In this document: one piece after another, positions 7,701-15,569 of the stretch
Numbering within the stretch: the stretch's first letter is position 1
How the letters are laid out: every line of letters starts with the position of its first letter
Assembly (NCBI GenBank): GCA_019747875.1
Contig: JAIEQI010000089.1
Coordinates: 1-64,000, forward strand
Length of the DNA: 64,000 bases
Source: Candidatus Obscuribacterales bacterium
GTDB lineage: Bacteria > Cyanobacteriota > Vampirovibrionia > Obscuribacterales > Obscuribacteraceae
Direction of reading: 5' to 3'
Program-made: the position numbers and the translations under genes
Notes under the pieces: model-generated
What the model saw: the letters and a program-made list of their open reading frames with translations, nothing else
What the model was told of the DNA's origin: nothing
The model's database searches: none

Positions 7701-9633
7701 TCGCGTTCTACCCTCAGGTGAACCACAATCATTAGCAAGCAGCGAAGCTTTCTACACGCTTTATTACGACGCTGATCGTGATGCGGTTTTCTCGGGAGAC
7801 GCAGAAGGCGACATTACGATGGCGGCAATCGACCCCGTCACAGAGCAGCCATATTTCATTCCTGTTTGCCACACAGAACAAGAAGCCGTTTTGGGATTAG
7901 CAACCAATGGAAAGCAATTGTTTGCTGGTAGCTCGAATTTGTCGCTATTGAAGTCGTTCAATTTGACGTCTTCGAAAACACCTTATTACGAATCAAAGGT
8001 AAAAGACGCAGGCCGGCTGGCAAATTGGGTTAGATTGCGCACCTCTGGTCCATTCACTGAATCAGATCGAACCGTCAATACGCACGTCAGGGTAGAAACA
8101 AGAACCGGCAACACCTCTATGGCGGATGCCACCTGGAGCCCCTGGTCAGCAGCTAACTTTGATGGCGAATCGTATTTACTCAGCTCACCTCCTGGTCGTT
8201 TCCTCCAATACAAATTAGTTTGGACGAATACGACCGACATAGTGGCAGCAAAACAATCCGGTCCACAAATTGGCCGCGTTGATGTAGTGTTCATGCCGAA
8301 GGATGTTGCCCCGCAGTTCTCAACAATTTCGTTAAAAGCAGCAAGCGCGGTCAGCGGCAAGCAAGATATTTCCATCACAAGCACCGATGGTGATGGCGAC
8401 AACATGCTTTGCACAATCGAGATCTCGGGTGATGCAGGTAAGACATGGGAACCATTGACGTCAGATTTGCGACCGAAGAATGCGAAGAAAGAATCTTCCG
8501 TCACCAAGGAAGCAACAAAGGACAGCAAGGATTCAAAGGATTCAAAGGATTCAAAGGATTCAAAGGACTCAAAGGACACTAGGGATTCGAAAGATTCGAA
8601 AGATTCGAAGGATTCGAAGGACTCCAAGGATTCGAAGGATTCGAAGGACTCGAAGGACTCAAAGGACTCGAAGGACTCGAAGGATTCGAAGGACTCCAAG
8701 GACACAAAGGATTCAAAAGATTCGAAGAGTTCAAAAGAAGCTTCCGGCGAATCTAAAGGTTCTAAAGACTCCAAGGATTCGAAGGGATCGAAAGATTCAA
8801 AAGGAACAACCGATTCTCGCGATTCCAAGTCACGTCGTTCTCGTTACGGCGGTCAAATTAGCGATAAGTCTCTGATTCTAGGAGTAATTCGCGAAAGCAG
8901 CCGTTCACGTTTCGGCGATGCTGAGAGCATTCAACTCGACGATCAGCCCGACAACAAAGGCGAGAATAAGGACGGAGACAACAAAGACGGAGACAACAAA
9001 GACAAGGATAAAGACTCCGCTTCCGACAAAGATTCAAAGGACGACGACAAAGACAAAAAGGATGGCGAGTCGGCGCCTGATCGCGATAACAAGAAGTCGG
9101 ATGATAAAGACGACAAGTCCGATGACAAGAAGAAGCCTAAGGCAAAAAATGCTCGCGGCACTTCCGTCAGCGCCAGCACAACTACAACTGGAAAGAATAG
9201 CGAAGGTACTTCAACAGAAACGTTCTCATACAACTGGGACACGAATAAACGCAAAGACGGCGCCTACATTCTGCGATTTATCGTTGACGACAGGCTCTCA
9301 AACCCTGAGGACCACCAACGAACAATCAACGTTCGAGCCGTAATGGTGGATAACACAGCTCCGGAAATTGAAACTATTGAATGCAAACGCCACGGCGACA
9401 AAGTAGAATGCAAGGTTCAAGCAAAGGATAAGCAAACTCCTATTGTGAACGCCATGTTTCGCTTTGATGAAGGTGAGTATTTTGCATTCGCCTCGACAAG
9501 CAACACGAGCGACGGATTGAACGGTACGCTCATTGCAAATTCAGTGCCCGTTCCCAAGGGCGCAAAGAAGATAGAGGTCAAGGTCAGTGACAGAGCAGGC
9601 AACACCGCCACCAAGTCAGCCACCATCAAATAA
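4750..9633 (+). CDS. Secreted S55 (SpoIVB-type) peptidase/beta-propeller protein with Ser-Lys-Asp repeat tract
   Basis: A giant exported protein (about 1627 aa). The start is set at TTG 4750 because AGGAG lies exactly 7 nt upstream; ATG 4762 would leave 19 nt. A signal peptide (LVLGMCVLLSVGTGLPSLAAA) follows. Next comes a SpoIVB peptidase S55-like domain (about residues 70-460), with the GMSGSP serine motif at about 142-147 and a FGHPF motif about 160 residues later. A region of repeated YxG/YIG-type blades (about 830-1060) looks like a beta-propeller of NHL/SMP-30 type. Residues 1255-1360 are almost pure Ser-Lys-Asp repeats, then a DNKDGD-type acidic stretch, and the end resembles an Ig-like or fibronectin-like domain (YNWDTNKRKDG). 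Known S55 proteins cleave sporulation proteins; here a surface or periplasmic protease/scaffold is more likely. The stop lies inside the next gene. Confidence 0.8.
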   Translation: MYPSMSASERSIKNDFIRTAQKVLVLGMCVLLSVGTGLPSLAAADAPGPALDAPSTELPVRSFLDTTDHSFVHKYLPTGSYLATNEVKPGMKGYGLSVFHGTAIEKFDFTVIGVLKKVMSGRDAILVKLSGPAMENNNVIRGMSGSPCYVNGKLIGAVSFGYDFSKEPIAGVTPIVEMLDGLAGGDEQKTPIAKAIQRGFKVPFNESGLQNTSSGELHMSPLVSPVALAGFSPNAEKFLSKQFKDLGMMVSSGSSGGLSSSGLNAAAAGQIKPGSAVSVLLTSGDFTTVATGTTTARFGNKVLAFGHPFLSAGAIEFPMATAVVHQVLPSLSVSFKIASPIAEVGSFTTDRPWSCGGQIGKASKMIPASFEVFDETRKIQRSFNCKIVDHPDLTPQLLAATTMSAVEATHQYAGPYVAKVESKLEAEGIDPLVRQDKFGSNIAPHSVLEMLMSMMGGSSVAGSVYRNASAIANNDFQKAAIKSFKIRVTLEDGHKTANIDRVYVEKPFAAPGEQVKVMCVVKPYNQEPRTETLSFQIPRDAPDGNLVLGVAGGDQIDYVRHRIGLSDPEPESLKQIADEIRREGRGDEINLVVGLWDQTLLMNGVKIPDPPSHWAKVLFSNRHTRGPQIVKGELQTRKLTDYMLYGSHILTVEVRSQDKAAARSAPSSMPNYTGGDEPAMTDLARKTLGSSNNIGRSNNRSGQTVTILPGGLSGTVVVQSGNAQASSSSTSKTTSSSGSIFSSAGKLYPHMRLHQIWRQETEEDFHNGKTEGTTIDSWGRIGPGLDNTDTQTVSPENTIWAGVWSQGSFHFAADNKIWKWRGDGSKPELLTALSTTIVPALAADSTGTIYAAAVPGGGVYAISPSGDAKQIYKPAEPVISALCTDDHDNLYIGVSGKGKVYKLDKNRVATPVFDTGQAHVTALFFSRNDHKLYIGTSEKGSVFSIDENGKPHSIYQSPDHIVTGVARTKNGDLYVSTASQGKLVRVLPSGEPQSLASSEAFYTLYYDADRDAVFSGDAEGDITMAAIDPVTEQPYFIPVCHTEQEAVLGLATNGKQLFAGSSNLSLLKSFNLTSSKTPYYESKVKDAGRLANWVRLRTSGPFTESDRTVNTHVRVETRTGNTSMADATWSPWSAANFDGESYLLSSPPGRFLQYKLVWTNTTDIVAAKQSGPQIGRVDVVFMPKDVAPQFSTISLKAASAVSGKQDISITSTDGDGDNMLCTIEISGDAGKTWEPLTSDLRPKNAKKESSVTKEATKDSKDSKDSKDSKDSKDSKDTRDSKDSKDSKDSKDSKDSKDSKDSKDSKDSKDSKDSKDSKDTKDSKDSKSSKEASGESKGSKDSKDSKGSKDSKGTTDSRDSKSRRSRYGGQISDKSLILGVIRESSRSRFGDAESIQLDDQPDNKGENKDGDNKDGDNKDKDKDSASDKDSKDDDKDKKDGESAPDRDNKKSDDKDDKSDDKKKPKAKNARGTSVSASTTTTGKNSEGTSTETFSYNWDTNKRKDGAYILRFIVDDRLSNPEDHQRTINVRAVMVDNTAPEIETIECKRHGDKVECKVQAKDKQTPIVNAMFRFDEGEYFAFASTSNTSDGLNGTLIANSVPVPKGAKKIEVKVSDRAGNTATKSATIK
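8520..8815 (+). repeat. Degenerate 9-bp tandem repeat (Ser-Lys-Asp codons)
   Basis: Some 30 tandem copies of a 9-bp unit (GATTCAAAG/GACTCGAAG variants) code for Asp-Ser-Lys inside the S55/propeller gene. Third-position variation (TCA/TCG/TCC, AAA/AAG) shows an older repeat held for its protein sequence. Blocks of identical units suggest recent slippage or unequal crossing-over. Confidence 0.85.
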
Positions 9634-11344
9634 ATCCCCCCAAGTTTCAAAGAAGGGGATTTTCAGAACCCGATCTCCGCAAAGCCTTATTGATGAGGCT
9701 TACCATGAGTCTCGGCTCATGAAAAAGACGCTGACTGCGTTTGACTTGATCTCGTTTGGGGTCGGCGCGACGATTGGCTCAGGAATTTTTGCTTTGACCG
9801 GTGCCGCCGCCGCCGGGCAATTGATGGAGGCCGGGGGGAAAGTTGCCAGTTTAATTGATACACCCATCATCAATTTGATAATGGGCGCGAGTCTGGGTCG
9901 GGAAGGCGCAGGACCTGCGGTTGTTATTTCCTTCATTATCGCGTCGATCGCGTGTGGACTAACTGCAATGTGCTACGCTGAGTTGTCGGCAATGATTCCT
10001 GTCTCTGGCTCAGCTTACACGTTTGCGTATGCAGCGTTAGGCGAAATCGTCGCCTGGATCATCGGATGGGATCTCGTTCTCGAATATGCTGTTGGCGACG
10101 TCGCTGTCGCTGTAAGTTGGTCGGAGCATTTCCTCCATTTTTGGCATGGACTAACGGGACAAGGACTACCGCTGTGGCTTTCGGTAGATATCAATACCGC
10201 CCACGCAAAGATCAAAGCCATCGCTGAACAGCCAAACCTGAACTTATATTCTGATCTTCATTTGCCGACCTTTATGGGGCAGGATATCGCCTTAAACATC
10301 CCGGCTTTCGTCATTGTTGCCCTTATCACCGTGCTTCTGGTGATTGGTGTCCAGGAAAGCGCCAAGATGAACTTAATGGCGGTAATAGTTAAAGTATCGA
10401 TCGTCGTTTTCTTTGTTCTCTACGGTGCATTCTTCATCAAACCTGAGAACTGGGTGCCCTTTATGCCACACGGGTGGCCTGCAGTTTTCGGGGCTGCTGC
10501 GATTGTATTTTTCAGTTTCATCGGATTTGACGCGGTTAGCGCTACAGCTGAGGAAACTAAGAATCCACAGAAAGACATGCCGATTGGAATGATTGGCAGC
10601 CTTATCATTTGCACGTTGCTTTACGTGTTAGTCTCGCTGGTGCTTACAGGAATATTGCCTTACAAAACATATGCAGGCGATGCGGCAGCAGTTTCTACCG
10701 CACTGCACGCAGTTGGGAATAACTGGGCTCACATAATTGTCTCTCTTGGAGCTTTGGCCGGTATGACTTCGGTTCTGCTTGTTTGCCAGCTTGCACAACC
10801 TAGAATTTTTATGGCGATGGCACGGGATGGCTTGCTACCGAAAAAACTCGGAGAACTTCATCCGAAGTATAGAACACCGTTGTGGCCGACCATCTTTACC
10901 GGCTTATTCGTCGCTATACCGGCACTGGGAATTGATATCAGCGCGGCGGCCGAACTAACAAGTATTGGCACTCTTGCAGCATTCATTTTGGTTTGCGGTG
11001 GAGTGATTATGCTGCGCAAGACCCATCCGGAAATGAATCGACCATTCAAATGTCCATGGTCTCCAACTCTTCCTATATTGGGAATTCTATCTTGCGTGTT
11101 TCTGATGATGAGCCTTCCTGTACTCACATGGATCCGCTTCGTTGGCTGGATGGGGATCGGCATGGTGATCTACCTGCTATACGGATATAGAAACAACAAC
11201 AAACGTTTTGCAGATATGGAACATCCAATTGCAGATGAGCCAGTCGCCACAGTTCAATCCGGTACCTTCCCAATTGAGCATCACACACCGCCTCCAGATG
11301 CGACAACAGACCCAGCAAAACCAAGCGATCCCGATTCAAAATAG
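9587..11344 (+). CDS. APC-family amino-acid permease (cationic amino-acid transporter type)
   Basis: Inner-membrane amino-acid transporter of 585 aa. The N-terminal signature RTRSPQSLIDEAYHESRLMK-KTLTAFDLI and the first-helix motif GVGATIGSGIFALTG are typical of the cationic amino-acid transporter branch of the APC superfamily. About 12 hydrophobic segments follow, with GFDAVSATAEETKNPQKDMP in the middle, also diagnostic. The C-terminal 50 residues are hydrophilic and Pro-rich. The start is GTG 9587 with GAGGT about 9 nt upstream, so the gene overlaps the end of the S55 gene by 47 nt and is probably co-transcribed with it. The substrate (Lys/Arg or other) cannot be read from sequence. Confidence 0.9.
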   Translation: MTEQATPPPSQPPSNKSPQVSKKGIFRTRSPQSLIDEAYHESRLMKKTLTAFDLISFGVGATIGSGIFALTGAAAAGQLMEAGGKVASLIDTPIINLIMGASLGREGAGPAVVISFIIASIACGLTAMCYAELSAMIPVSGSAYTFAYAALGEIVAWIIGWDLVLEYAVGDVAVAVSWSEHFLHFWHGLTGQGLPLWLSVDINTAHAKIKAIAEQPNLNLYSDLHLPTFMGQDIALNIPAFVIVALITVLLVIGVQESAKMNLMAVIVKVSIVVFFVLYGAFFIKPENWVPFMPHGWPAVFGAAAIVFFSFIGFDAVSATAEETKNPQKDMPIGMIGSLIICTLLYVLVSLVLTGILPYKTYAGDAAAVSTALHAVGNNWAHIIVSLGALAGMTSVLLVCQLAQPRIFMAMARDGLLPKKLGELHPKYRTPLWPTIFTGLFVAIPALGIDISAAAELTSIGTLAAFILVCGGVIMLRKTHPEMNRPFKCPWSPTLPILGILSCVFLMMSLPVLTWIRFVGWMGIGMVIYLLYGYRNNNKRFADMEHPIADEPVATVQSGTFPIEHHTPPPDATTDPAKPSDPDSK

Positions 11345-11355
11345 GAGCGATACCT

Positions 11356-12117
11356 GTGTCCACCGCAACGTACACCGCAGAAACAGAAATGGATATCTGC
11401 ACATTTCACTCACTGCAATTTGTTTTAAGCCATGTGCAGAAAGGACAGAAGCTGCTCGAAGTTGGATGCGGTAGTGGCGAACTTGCTCTTCAATTGGAGA
11501 AAGCGGGACTCCTAGTCACGGCAATAGACAAAGACGAGAATGCCAGCATGAGAGCGGCTGCCGAAGGTATTACAGTCCAGGAAGAAGACTTCTTTGAATA
11601 TTCAGCCGAGAAAGAATCATTTGATGTAATTTTGTTTTCGCGAGTTCTTCATCACATGCACCCGCTGGATGTCGCCCTTGAGAAAGTGCACACTCTTCTA
11701 AAACCGAATGGCATACTTCTTTTAGATGAGTTCGCCGTCGAAGGAATGGACGAGAAAAGTGCTACCTGGTTCTACGGTCTGAAGCAAGTACTTGCTGAAG
11801 CCGGAACCTATTCATGGAGTCTCGGCGAACAAAAAATCAAAGACAAGTTTGGAAAAGAAAGCGATCTCGAAATTTGGAAGCAACTGCATTTGGGAATGCA
11901 CAGTGTCATAGATTCAGAGACAATGCGCAAAGAGCTGGCAAAGAGATTTAAGCTTCAATCTGACAGCACGGTGCCATATCTCTACCGCTACTTCGCAGAC
12001 CGAAGATTCCGACTCAAAGATGAGTTAGTTCCGCGAGTATATGAATGGGAATGCAAATTGATCCAGCAGCAAGTCCTCAAACCCATTGGCTTTTACTGGC
12101 TCTACCATAAAGCTTGA
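11356..12117 (+). CDS. Class I SAM-dependent methyltransferase
   Basis: Soluble 253-aa methyltransferase with a Rossmann-type fold. Motif I is LLEVGCGSGELALQLEKAG, with the acidic end of strand 2 in VTAIDKDE. The post-motif VILFSRVLHHMHPLDVAL and LLKPNGILLLDEF are typical of the Methyltransf_11/25 group. The start is GTG 11356, with AGGAG 8 nt upstream and only 11 nt after the permease stop, so the genes form an operon. The C-terminal half (about 130-253) is helical and probably binds the acceptor. The substrate is unknown; neighbouring genes give no clear clue. Confidence 0.88.
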   Translation: MSTATYTAETEMDICTFHSLQFVLSHVQKGQKLLEVGCGSGELALQLEKAGLLVTAIDKDENASMRAAAEGITVQEEDFFEYSAEKESFDVILFSRVLHHMHPLDVALEKVHTLLKPNGILLLDEFAVEGMDEKSATWFYGLKQVLAEAGTYSWSLGEQKIKDKFGKESDLEIWKQLHLGMHSVIDSETMRKELAKRFKLQSDSTVPYLYRYFADRRFRLKDELVPRVYEWECKLIQQQVLKPIGFYWLYHKA

Positions 12118-12148
12118 GCACTCTTGAGCGTATGACCAAGGCATAGAA

Positions 12149-14248
12149 TTGACGTCAAAGTTTAGAAGTGGGCAGCAGGTGGAGTCAGTTAGTAAAAATC
12201 AAGCAGCGCGTCTATTCAGTGTTAGTTTACTAGTACTGTTTGCCGAGGTAGCTTGCATTCGCTGGTTTGGCGTCGAGCTGCTAGTGATGCGAGTTTTTCC
12301 AAATCTCACGCTCACTGCCATCCTCATCGGATTTTCTATCGGCTTGGCCACCAGCAAGGAGCAACTGCCGAAAACTAGCGTAATCCTGTTCTCGGTTCTC
12401 AGCACATTTGCATGTCTTGCTCTTTCTGACTTGCTTCACATAAATAGACTCAATTTAGGCACCACCCACGGTATCCTCATCTCTCTGAGTCTTATTGGAC
12501 TTCTCGTCGTTAACCTGACAATGATCTTTGTTAGTCTTGGTCGCGTTCTTGGTCGGGAATTTGCAAGCATCCCCGCACTGAAGGCATATGGTATCAATCT
12601 GGCTGGAAGCATTGTCGGCGTCTTGTTATTTGCATTGATCTCTTTCACATATAGCCCGCCCGCTGTATGGATTGTCATAATAACTGCCCTAACAAGATTC
12701 CTCTGTTCAAAAAAGTACATTCTGCCACTGGGGCTTGTTCTGGCATTGCTTGCAGCAGCTGTGGATAAGGACGTGACTTGGTCGCCGTATGGCAAAATCA
12801 AAATTGGCTCGTACGCCACGGACAATTGGACCGCGGAGGGTCCATTACCTGCGGATCCTTATGGACAAGATAAAGGCGGTGAGTCCGACTACTTCCTACT
12901 TATTAACGGAGAGTTCTTCCACAGCGGCAAACATTTCGATACCGTTAAAGAATCTACCTCAATACTCGAGCTGCCATATGTGCACGAGCCACATCCTGCC
13001 AATGTGCTCATCTTGGGTTCCGGCTCAGGCAACGACGTCCGCTATGCATTGCTGCATGATGCCAAACACGTAGACGCTGTTGAAATCAATCCCTTCATTG
13101 CGAAGTGCGGAGTAGAACGTCATCCGGATCGTCCATACAGGGATCCTCGTGTACACGTTGCCGTGGAAGATGCAAGAAGTTTTCTGCGCTATTCGAAGAA
13201 CAAATATGATCTCATTCAATTTGCCTACCTGGATCCCGGCCACATTCTACGAATGAGTTCTTTCCTTCGCTCAGACAATTTTGTGTACACTGTTGAGTCA
13301 CTGAAATCGGCGCTGTCGCTACTGAATCCCAACGGTGTTGTTTCGCTCACTTTCGCCACCGGTGGAAATGAGGGTGCAACGCGAAGATTGTACAAAACAA
13401 TTACTGACGCCAACGGCTCTCCTCCAATTTCTTATGTACAGGATCCAACCCCGCGACAATGGGGCTCATGCTTGTTCTTGTTCGGTCCGGGGGCCAAAGC
13501 TGTCGATCCAGCCATTATTAAAGGTATGAATCTGCGACCTTGGCCGGAACGCCCCGGCGAAGCACCCGACTCTCATGCCGCAACAGATGATTGGCCGTTC
13601 CTATACTTGGAATACAGTACCGCAGCGATAGTCTTGTACATCTTTGTTTTAATCAGCTCTGCGGCATTGCCAGTTCTGCTATTTCGCAAGTCGCTGACCT
13701 TCAACGTCAAACCGTTAGAGTTTCTGCCAATGTTTTTCCTTGGTCTGGCATTCATGTTGATGGAAACTAAAGCAATAACAAAGCTGTCCTTGCTTTTTGG
13801 AGCTACCTGGATTGTTAGCTCCGTCGTCATATTGACCATTCTTTGCCTGGCAGTTTTCGCGAACTGGATCGCTGATCGCTTTGGAGTCAAGAGAACATTT
13901 CCCGCATACTTGGGTTTGACCATCATGCTTTTGGTTGACTACCTTGTACAAGTTCCAACAACTTCAAGCATACCTCCACTGCTAATCTCATTTTCGTTCG
14001 CTCTCATAACATGCGCGCCTGTTTTCTTCGGTGGCATGATTTTTTCTACACTGCTCAACAAGACGGATAAGCCGGTAACTCTAATGTCCGCTAATGTTCT
14101 GGGAGTAGCGATGGGCGGACTAATGGAGAACTTGTGTGTCGTAACGGGGATCAAAAGTCTCTCACTGATTGCCCTGGTGCTGTACCTCTGCTCAGGATTA
14201 CCTCTCCTATATAGTCATTTTCAGCCTAAGTCTGAGACGCCATCATAG
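12149..14248 (+). CDS. Membrane protein with spermidine-synthase-like domain
   Basis: A 699-aa protein with about seven N-terminal membrane helices, a cytosolic spermidine/spermine-synthase-like domain (about residues 250-450) and about six C-terminal membrane helices. The domain shows ILGSGSGNDVRYAL (nucleotide-binding loop), AVEINPF (acidic end of strand 2) and a VAVEDARSFLR segment. Fused membrane proteins of this type are widespread, and many have not been shown to make polyamines. The start is taken as TTG 12149, with AAGG 7 nt upstream; GTG 12179 is an alternative. It follows the methyltransferase by 31 nt and ends at a strong terminator, so it closes the operon. Confidence 0.8.
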   Translation: MTSKFRSGQQVESVSKNQAARLFSVSLLVLFAEVACIRWFGVELLVMRVFPNLTLTAILIGFSIGLATSKEQLPKTSVILFSVLSTFACLALSDLLHINRLNLGTTHGILISLSLIGLLVVNLTMIFVSLGRVLGREFASIPALKAYGINLAGSIVGVLLFALISFTYSPPAVWIVIITALTRFLCSKKYILPLGLVLALLAAAVDKDVTWSPYGKIKIGSYATDNWTAEGPLPADPYGQDKGGESDYFLLINGEFFHSGKHFDTVKESTSILELPYVHEPHPANVLILGSGSGNDVRYALLHDAKHVDAVEINPFIAKCGVERHPDRPYRDPRVHVAVEDARSFLRYSKNKYDLIQFAYLDPGHILRMSSFLRSDNFVYTVESLKSALSLLNPNGVVSLTFATGGNEGATRRLYKTITDANGSPPISYVQDPTPRQWGSCLFLFGPGAKAVDPAIIKGMNLRPWPERPGEAPDSHAATDDWPFLYLEYSTAAIVLYIFVLISSAALPVLLFRKSLTFNVKPLEFLPMFFLGLAFMLMETKAITKLSLLFGATWIVSSVVILTILCLAVFANWIADRFGVKRTFPAYLGLTIMLLVDYLVQVPTTSSIPPLLISFSFALITCAPVFFGGMIFSTLLNKTDKPVTLMSANVLGVAMGGLMENLCVVTGIKSLSLIALVLYLCSGLPLLYSHFQPKSETPS

Positions 14249-14262
14249 TAAAAAAAGTGGCA

Positions 14263-14300
14263 AGGGAGGAGATACTCAGATCTCCTCCCTAAGCTTTTTC
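14263..14300. terminator. Bidirectional intrinsic terminator
   Basis: A perfect 11-bp stem (AGGGAGGAGAT at 14263-14273 with ATCTCCTCCCT at 14280-14290) with a 6-nt loop is followed on the plus strand by AAGCTTTTTCC. On the minus strand it is followed by a run of Ts (14250-14256 are A). It separates the convergent spermidine-synthase-like and hsp20 genes and can serve both. Confidence 0.9.
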
Positions 14301-14367
14301 CGCTAAATCAGTTCGAGCTAGACTCGATTGATTCAGGTAGATAATTCAAGCGCTTGCTTGTTTTATC

Positions 14368-14946
14368 TTACTTGACGGAAACTTCGTGCTTGCTGCTGAC
14401 GCGTGTTTTAGTGGTGTTCGGCATGTGGTTTTCTACCATGCCGGCGCTCACTGGAACGCGCAATGCAACTTCAACCTTCGGAATGCTGATGTACAGAATA
14501 CCGCGATCGAGACGTGCATCAATTTGCTCAGCAATGATTTCGGTGTCGAATTCAAATTGACGGAGCAAGTAGATTGACGGCAGTTCTTTCTGAAGAATGG
14601 TTGCTCTTTCTTCGAAAAGGGTTGGTACGCGCTTGGCGCAGATTGAGAGAACGTTCTCTTCAATCTTCAATTGAACATCATCGAGAACGACGCCCGGAAG
14701 AGCGACTTCGATAATGAATTGCTCATCGAGCTCGAGAACATCAGCTGGGGCTGTGCAGGTTTGTACGCCATGTGGCCAATTATTTGACCAGCTGTTCATT
14801 CCGGAAATACCGTGAAGCTGACGATGTTCCAATGTGTTGATTGGAAGATTGTAGCTCATTGGTCCGTAGCTCATTTGATGGCTGAGGCTAGGACGGATTG
14901 AAGTTCTGGTTTCCGGGAAACGGCGCACGAATCTGTTATAGAACAT
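14368..14946 (-). CDS. Small heat-shock protein, Hsp20 family
   Basis: ATP-independent holdase chaperone of 192 aa. The alpha-crystallin domain spans about residues 65-160 (DVLELDEQFIIEVALPGVVLDD, then LKIEENVLSICAKR and LDRGILYISIPKV). The N-terminal arm of about 60 residues (MFYNRFVRRFPETR) is Arg/Ser-rich as usual. A short tail follows with LRVPV, which may act as the I/V-x-I/V oligomerisation motif. The start is ATG 14946, with GGAGG 8 nt upstream; a longer upstream frame has no support. The ribosome-binding site is itself inside a short hairpin, which suggests temperature control of translation. Confidence 0.92.
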   Translation of the reverse strand: MFYNRFVRRFPETRTSIRPSLSHQMSYGPMSYNLPINTLEHRQLHGISGMNSWSNNWPHGVQTCTAPADVLELDEQFIIEVALPGVVLDDVQLKIEENVLSICAKRVPTLFEERATILQKELPSIYLLRQFEFDTEIIAEQIDARLDRGILYISIPKVEVALRVPVSAGMVENHMPNTTKTRVSSKHEVSVK

Positions 14947-14952
14947 TGATTG

Positions 14953-14986
14953 TTCCTCCAAGGAATTTACTTTGTCGAGACACAAA
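14953..14986 (-). promoter_or_regulatory. Candidate RNA thermometer over the hsp20 ribosome-binding site
   Basis: In the minus-strand leader, TTCCT-TGG-AGGAA (14965 down to 14953) folds into a 5-bp hairpin whose 3' arm is the core of the Shine-Dalgarno sequence GGAGGAA, 6 nt from ATG 14946. Just upstream, TTTGT-GTCTCG-ACAAA (14986 to 14971) forms a second weak hairpin. Short, weak hairpins masking the ribosome-binding site are known for small heat-shock genes (ROSE and fourU elements); this one matches neither consensus exactly. The structure is seen; the thermal switch is inferred. Confidence 0.45.
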
Positions 14987-15569
14987 CATCTTTCGCGCAC
15001 CACATACGGTGACTGCGCGGATTTATTTGATGCGTATCCAGGACTCCGATACGAATATATTAGCTTAAACGCTTTTCGTATTCGCAGGTATTCAACATTT
15101 GATCTTCTTTCTTCTTGACATGCGACCTGAACCCGCATGAATAGGCTTTTTCAGAGTCCTATATATAAGCAATTCGCTACGACGATCGCATACGCAAAAT
15201 ATATGCTTTTTGATTAAGTGGCAAATAGAAAAAGTCCACAGAAAGAGAACTGTTACACCCCTCCGACGAAATTGGATCACCCCATTAATCATCACGACTT
15301 TCTTGACCGATTTGTGTCTGTAGACTTGTGCATTTCAGACGAACTACTCGACCCATCAGACTGTGTCCTCAATTACGCATGTAGTTGCGAATTTGGATCA
15401 TCATGTGAATCGCAAACAACATTCAAACCAAGTTGCTGATCCCCAACAAGCTGTGGACAAAGTGCCGCAACACACAGCGAGGCATTGACCAGAAAGCGCA
15501 ATGGTATCCATTCTAGCGCCATGCGCACCCCCTACGGTCTCGGGGTATAATCCCGTCGGAGGGAATATC
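14987..15569. other. Intergenic region upstream of hsp20 and the first kinase
   Basis: The spacer between divergent genes is about 600 bp. On the hsp20 side, an inverted repeat ATACGAA (15049-15055) / TTCGTAT (15075-15081) could be a regulator site or transcript stem. AT-rich stretches near 15161-15205 (TATATATAAG, AAAATATATG) could hold promoters. An open frame at 15218-15439 has a GTG start without a ribosome-binding site and is not accepted. The kinase promoter elements lie at the right end. Confidence 0.5.
15546..15569 (+). promoter_or_regulatory. TATAAT plus Shine-Dalgarno module before kinase 1
   Basis: TATAAT at 15546-15551 is followed after 6 nt by GGAGGG (15558-15563) and after 6 more by the TTG start at 15570. 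The same order and near-identical spacing recur before the next kinase. If TATAAT is the -10 box, the transcript would begin almost at the ribosome-binding site. No good -35 box is seen at 17 bp. Confidence 0.5.

Noticed and set aside
7986-8828. Long minus-strand frame rich in Phe, Glu and Ser
   Set aside because: It is the mirror of the Ser-Lys-Asp tract of the S55 gene; periodic DNA keeps other frames open.
15218-15439. 73-codon frame with several Cys between hsp20 and kinase 1
   Set aside because: GTG start with no ribosome-binding site and no recognisable family; codon pattern not convincing.
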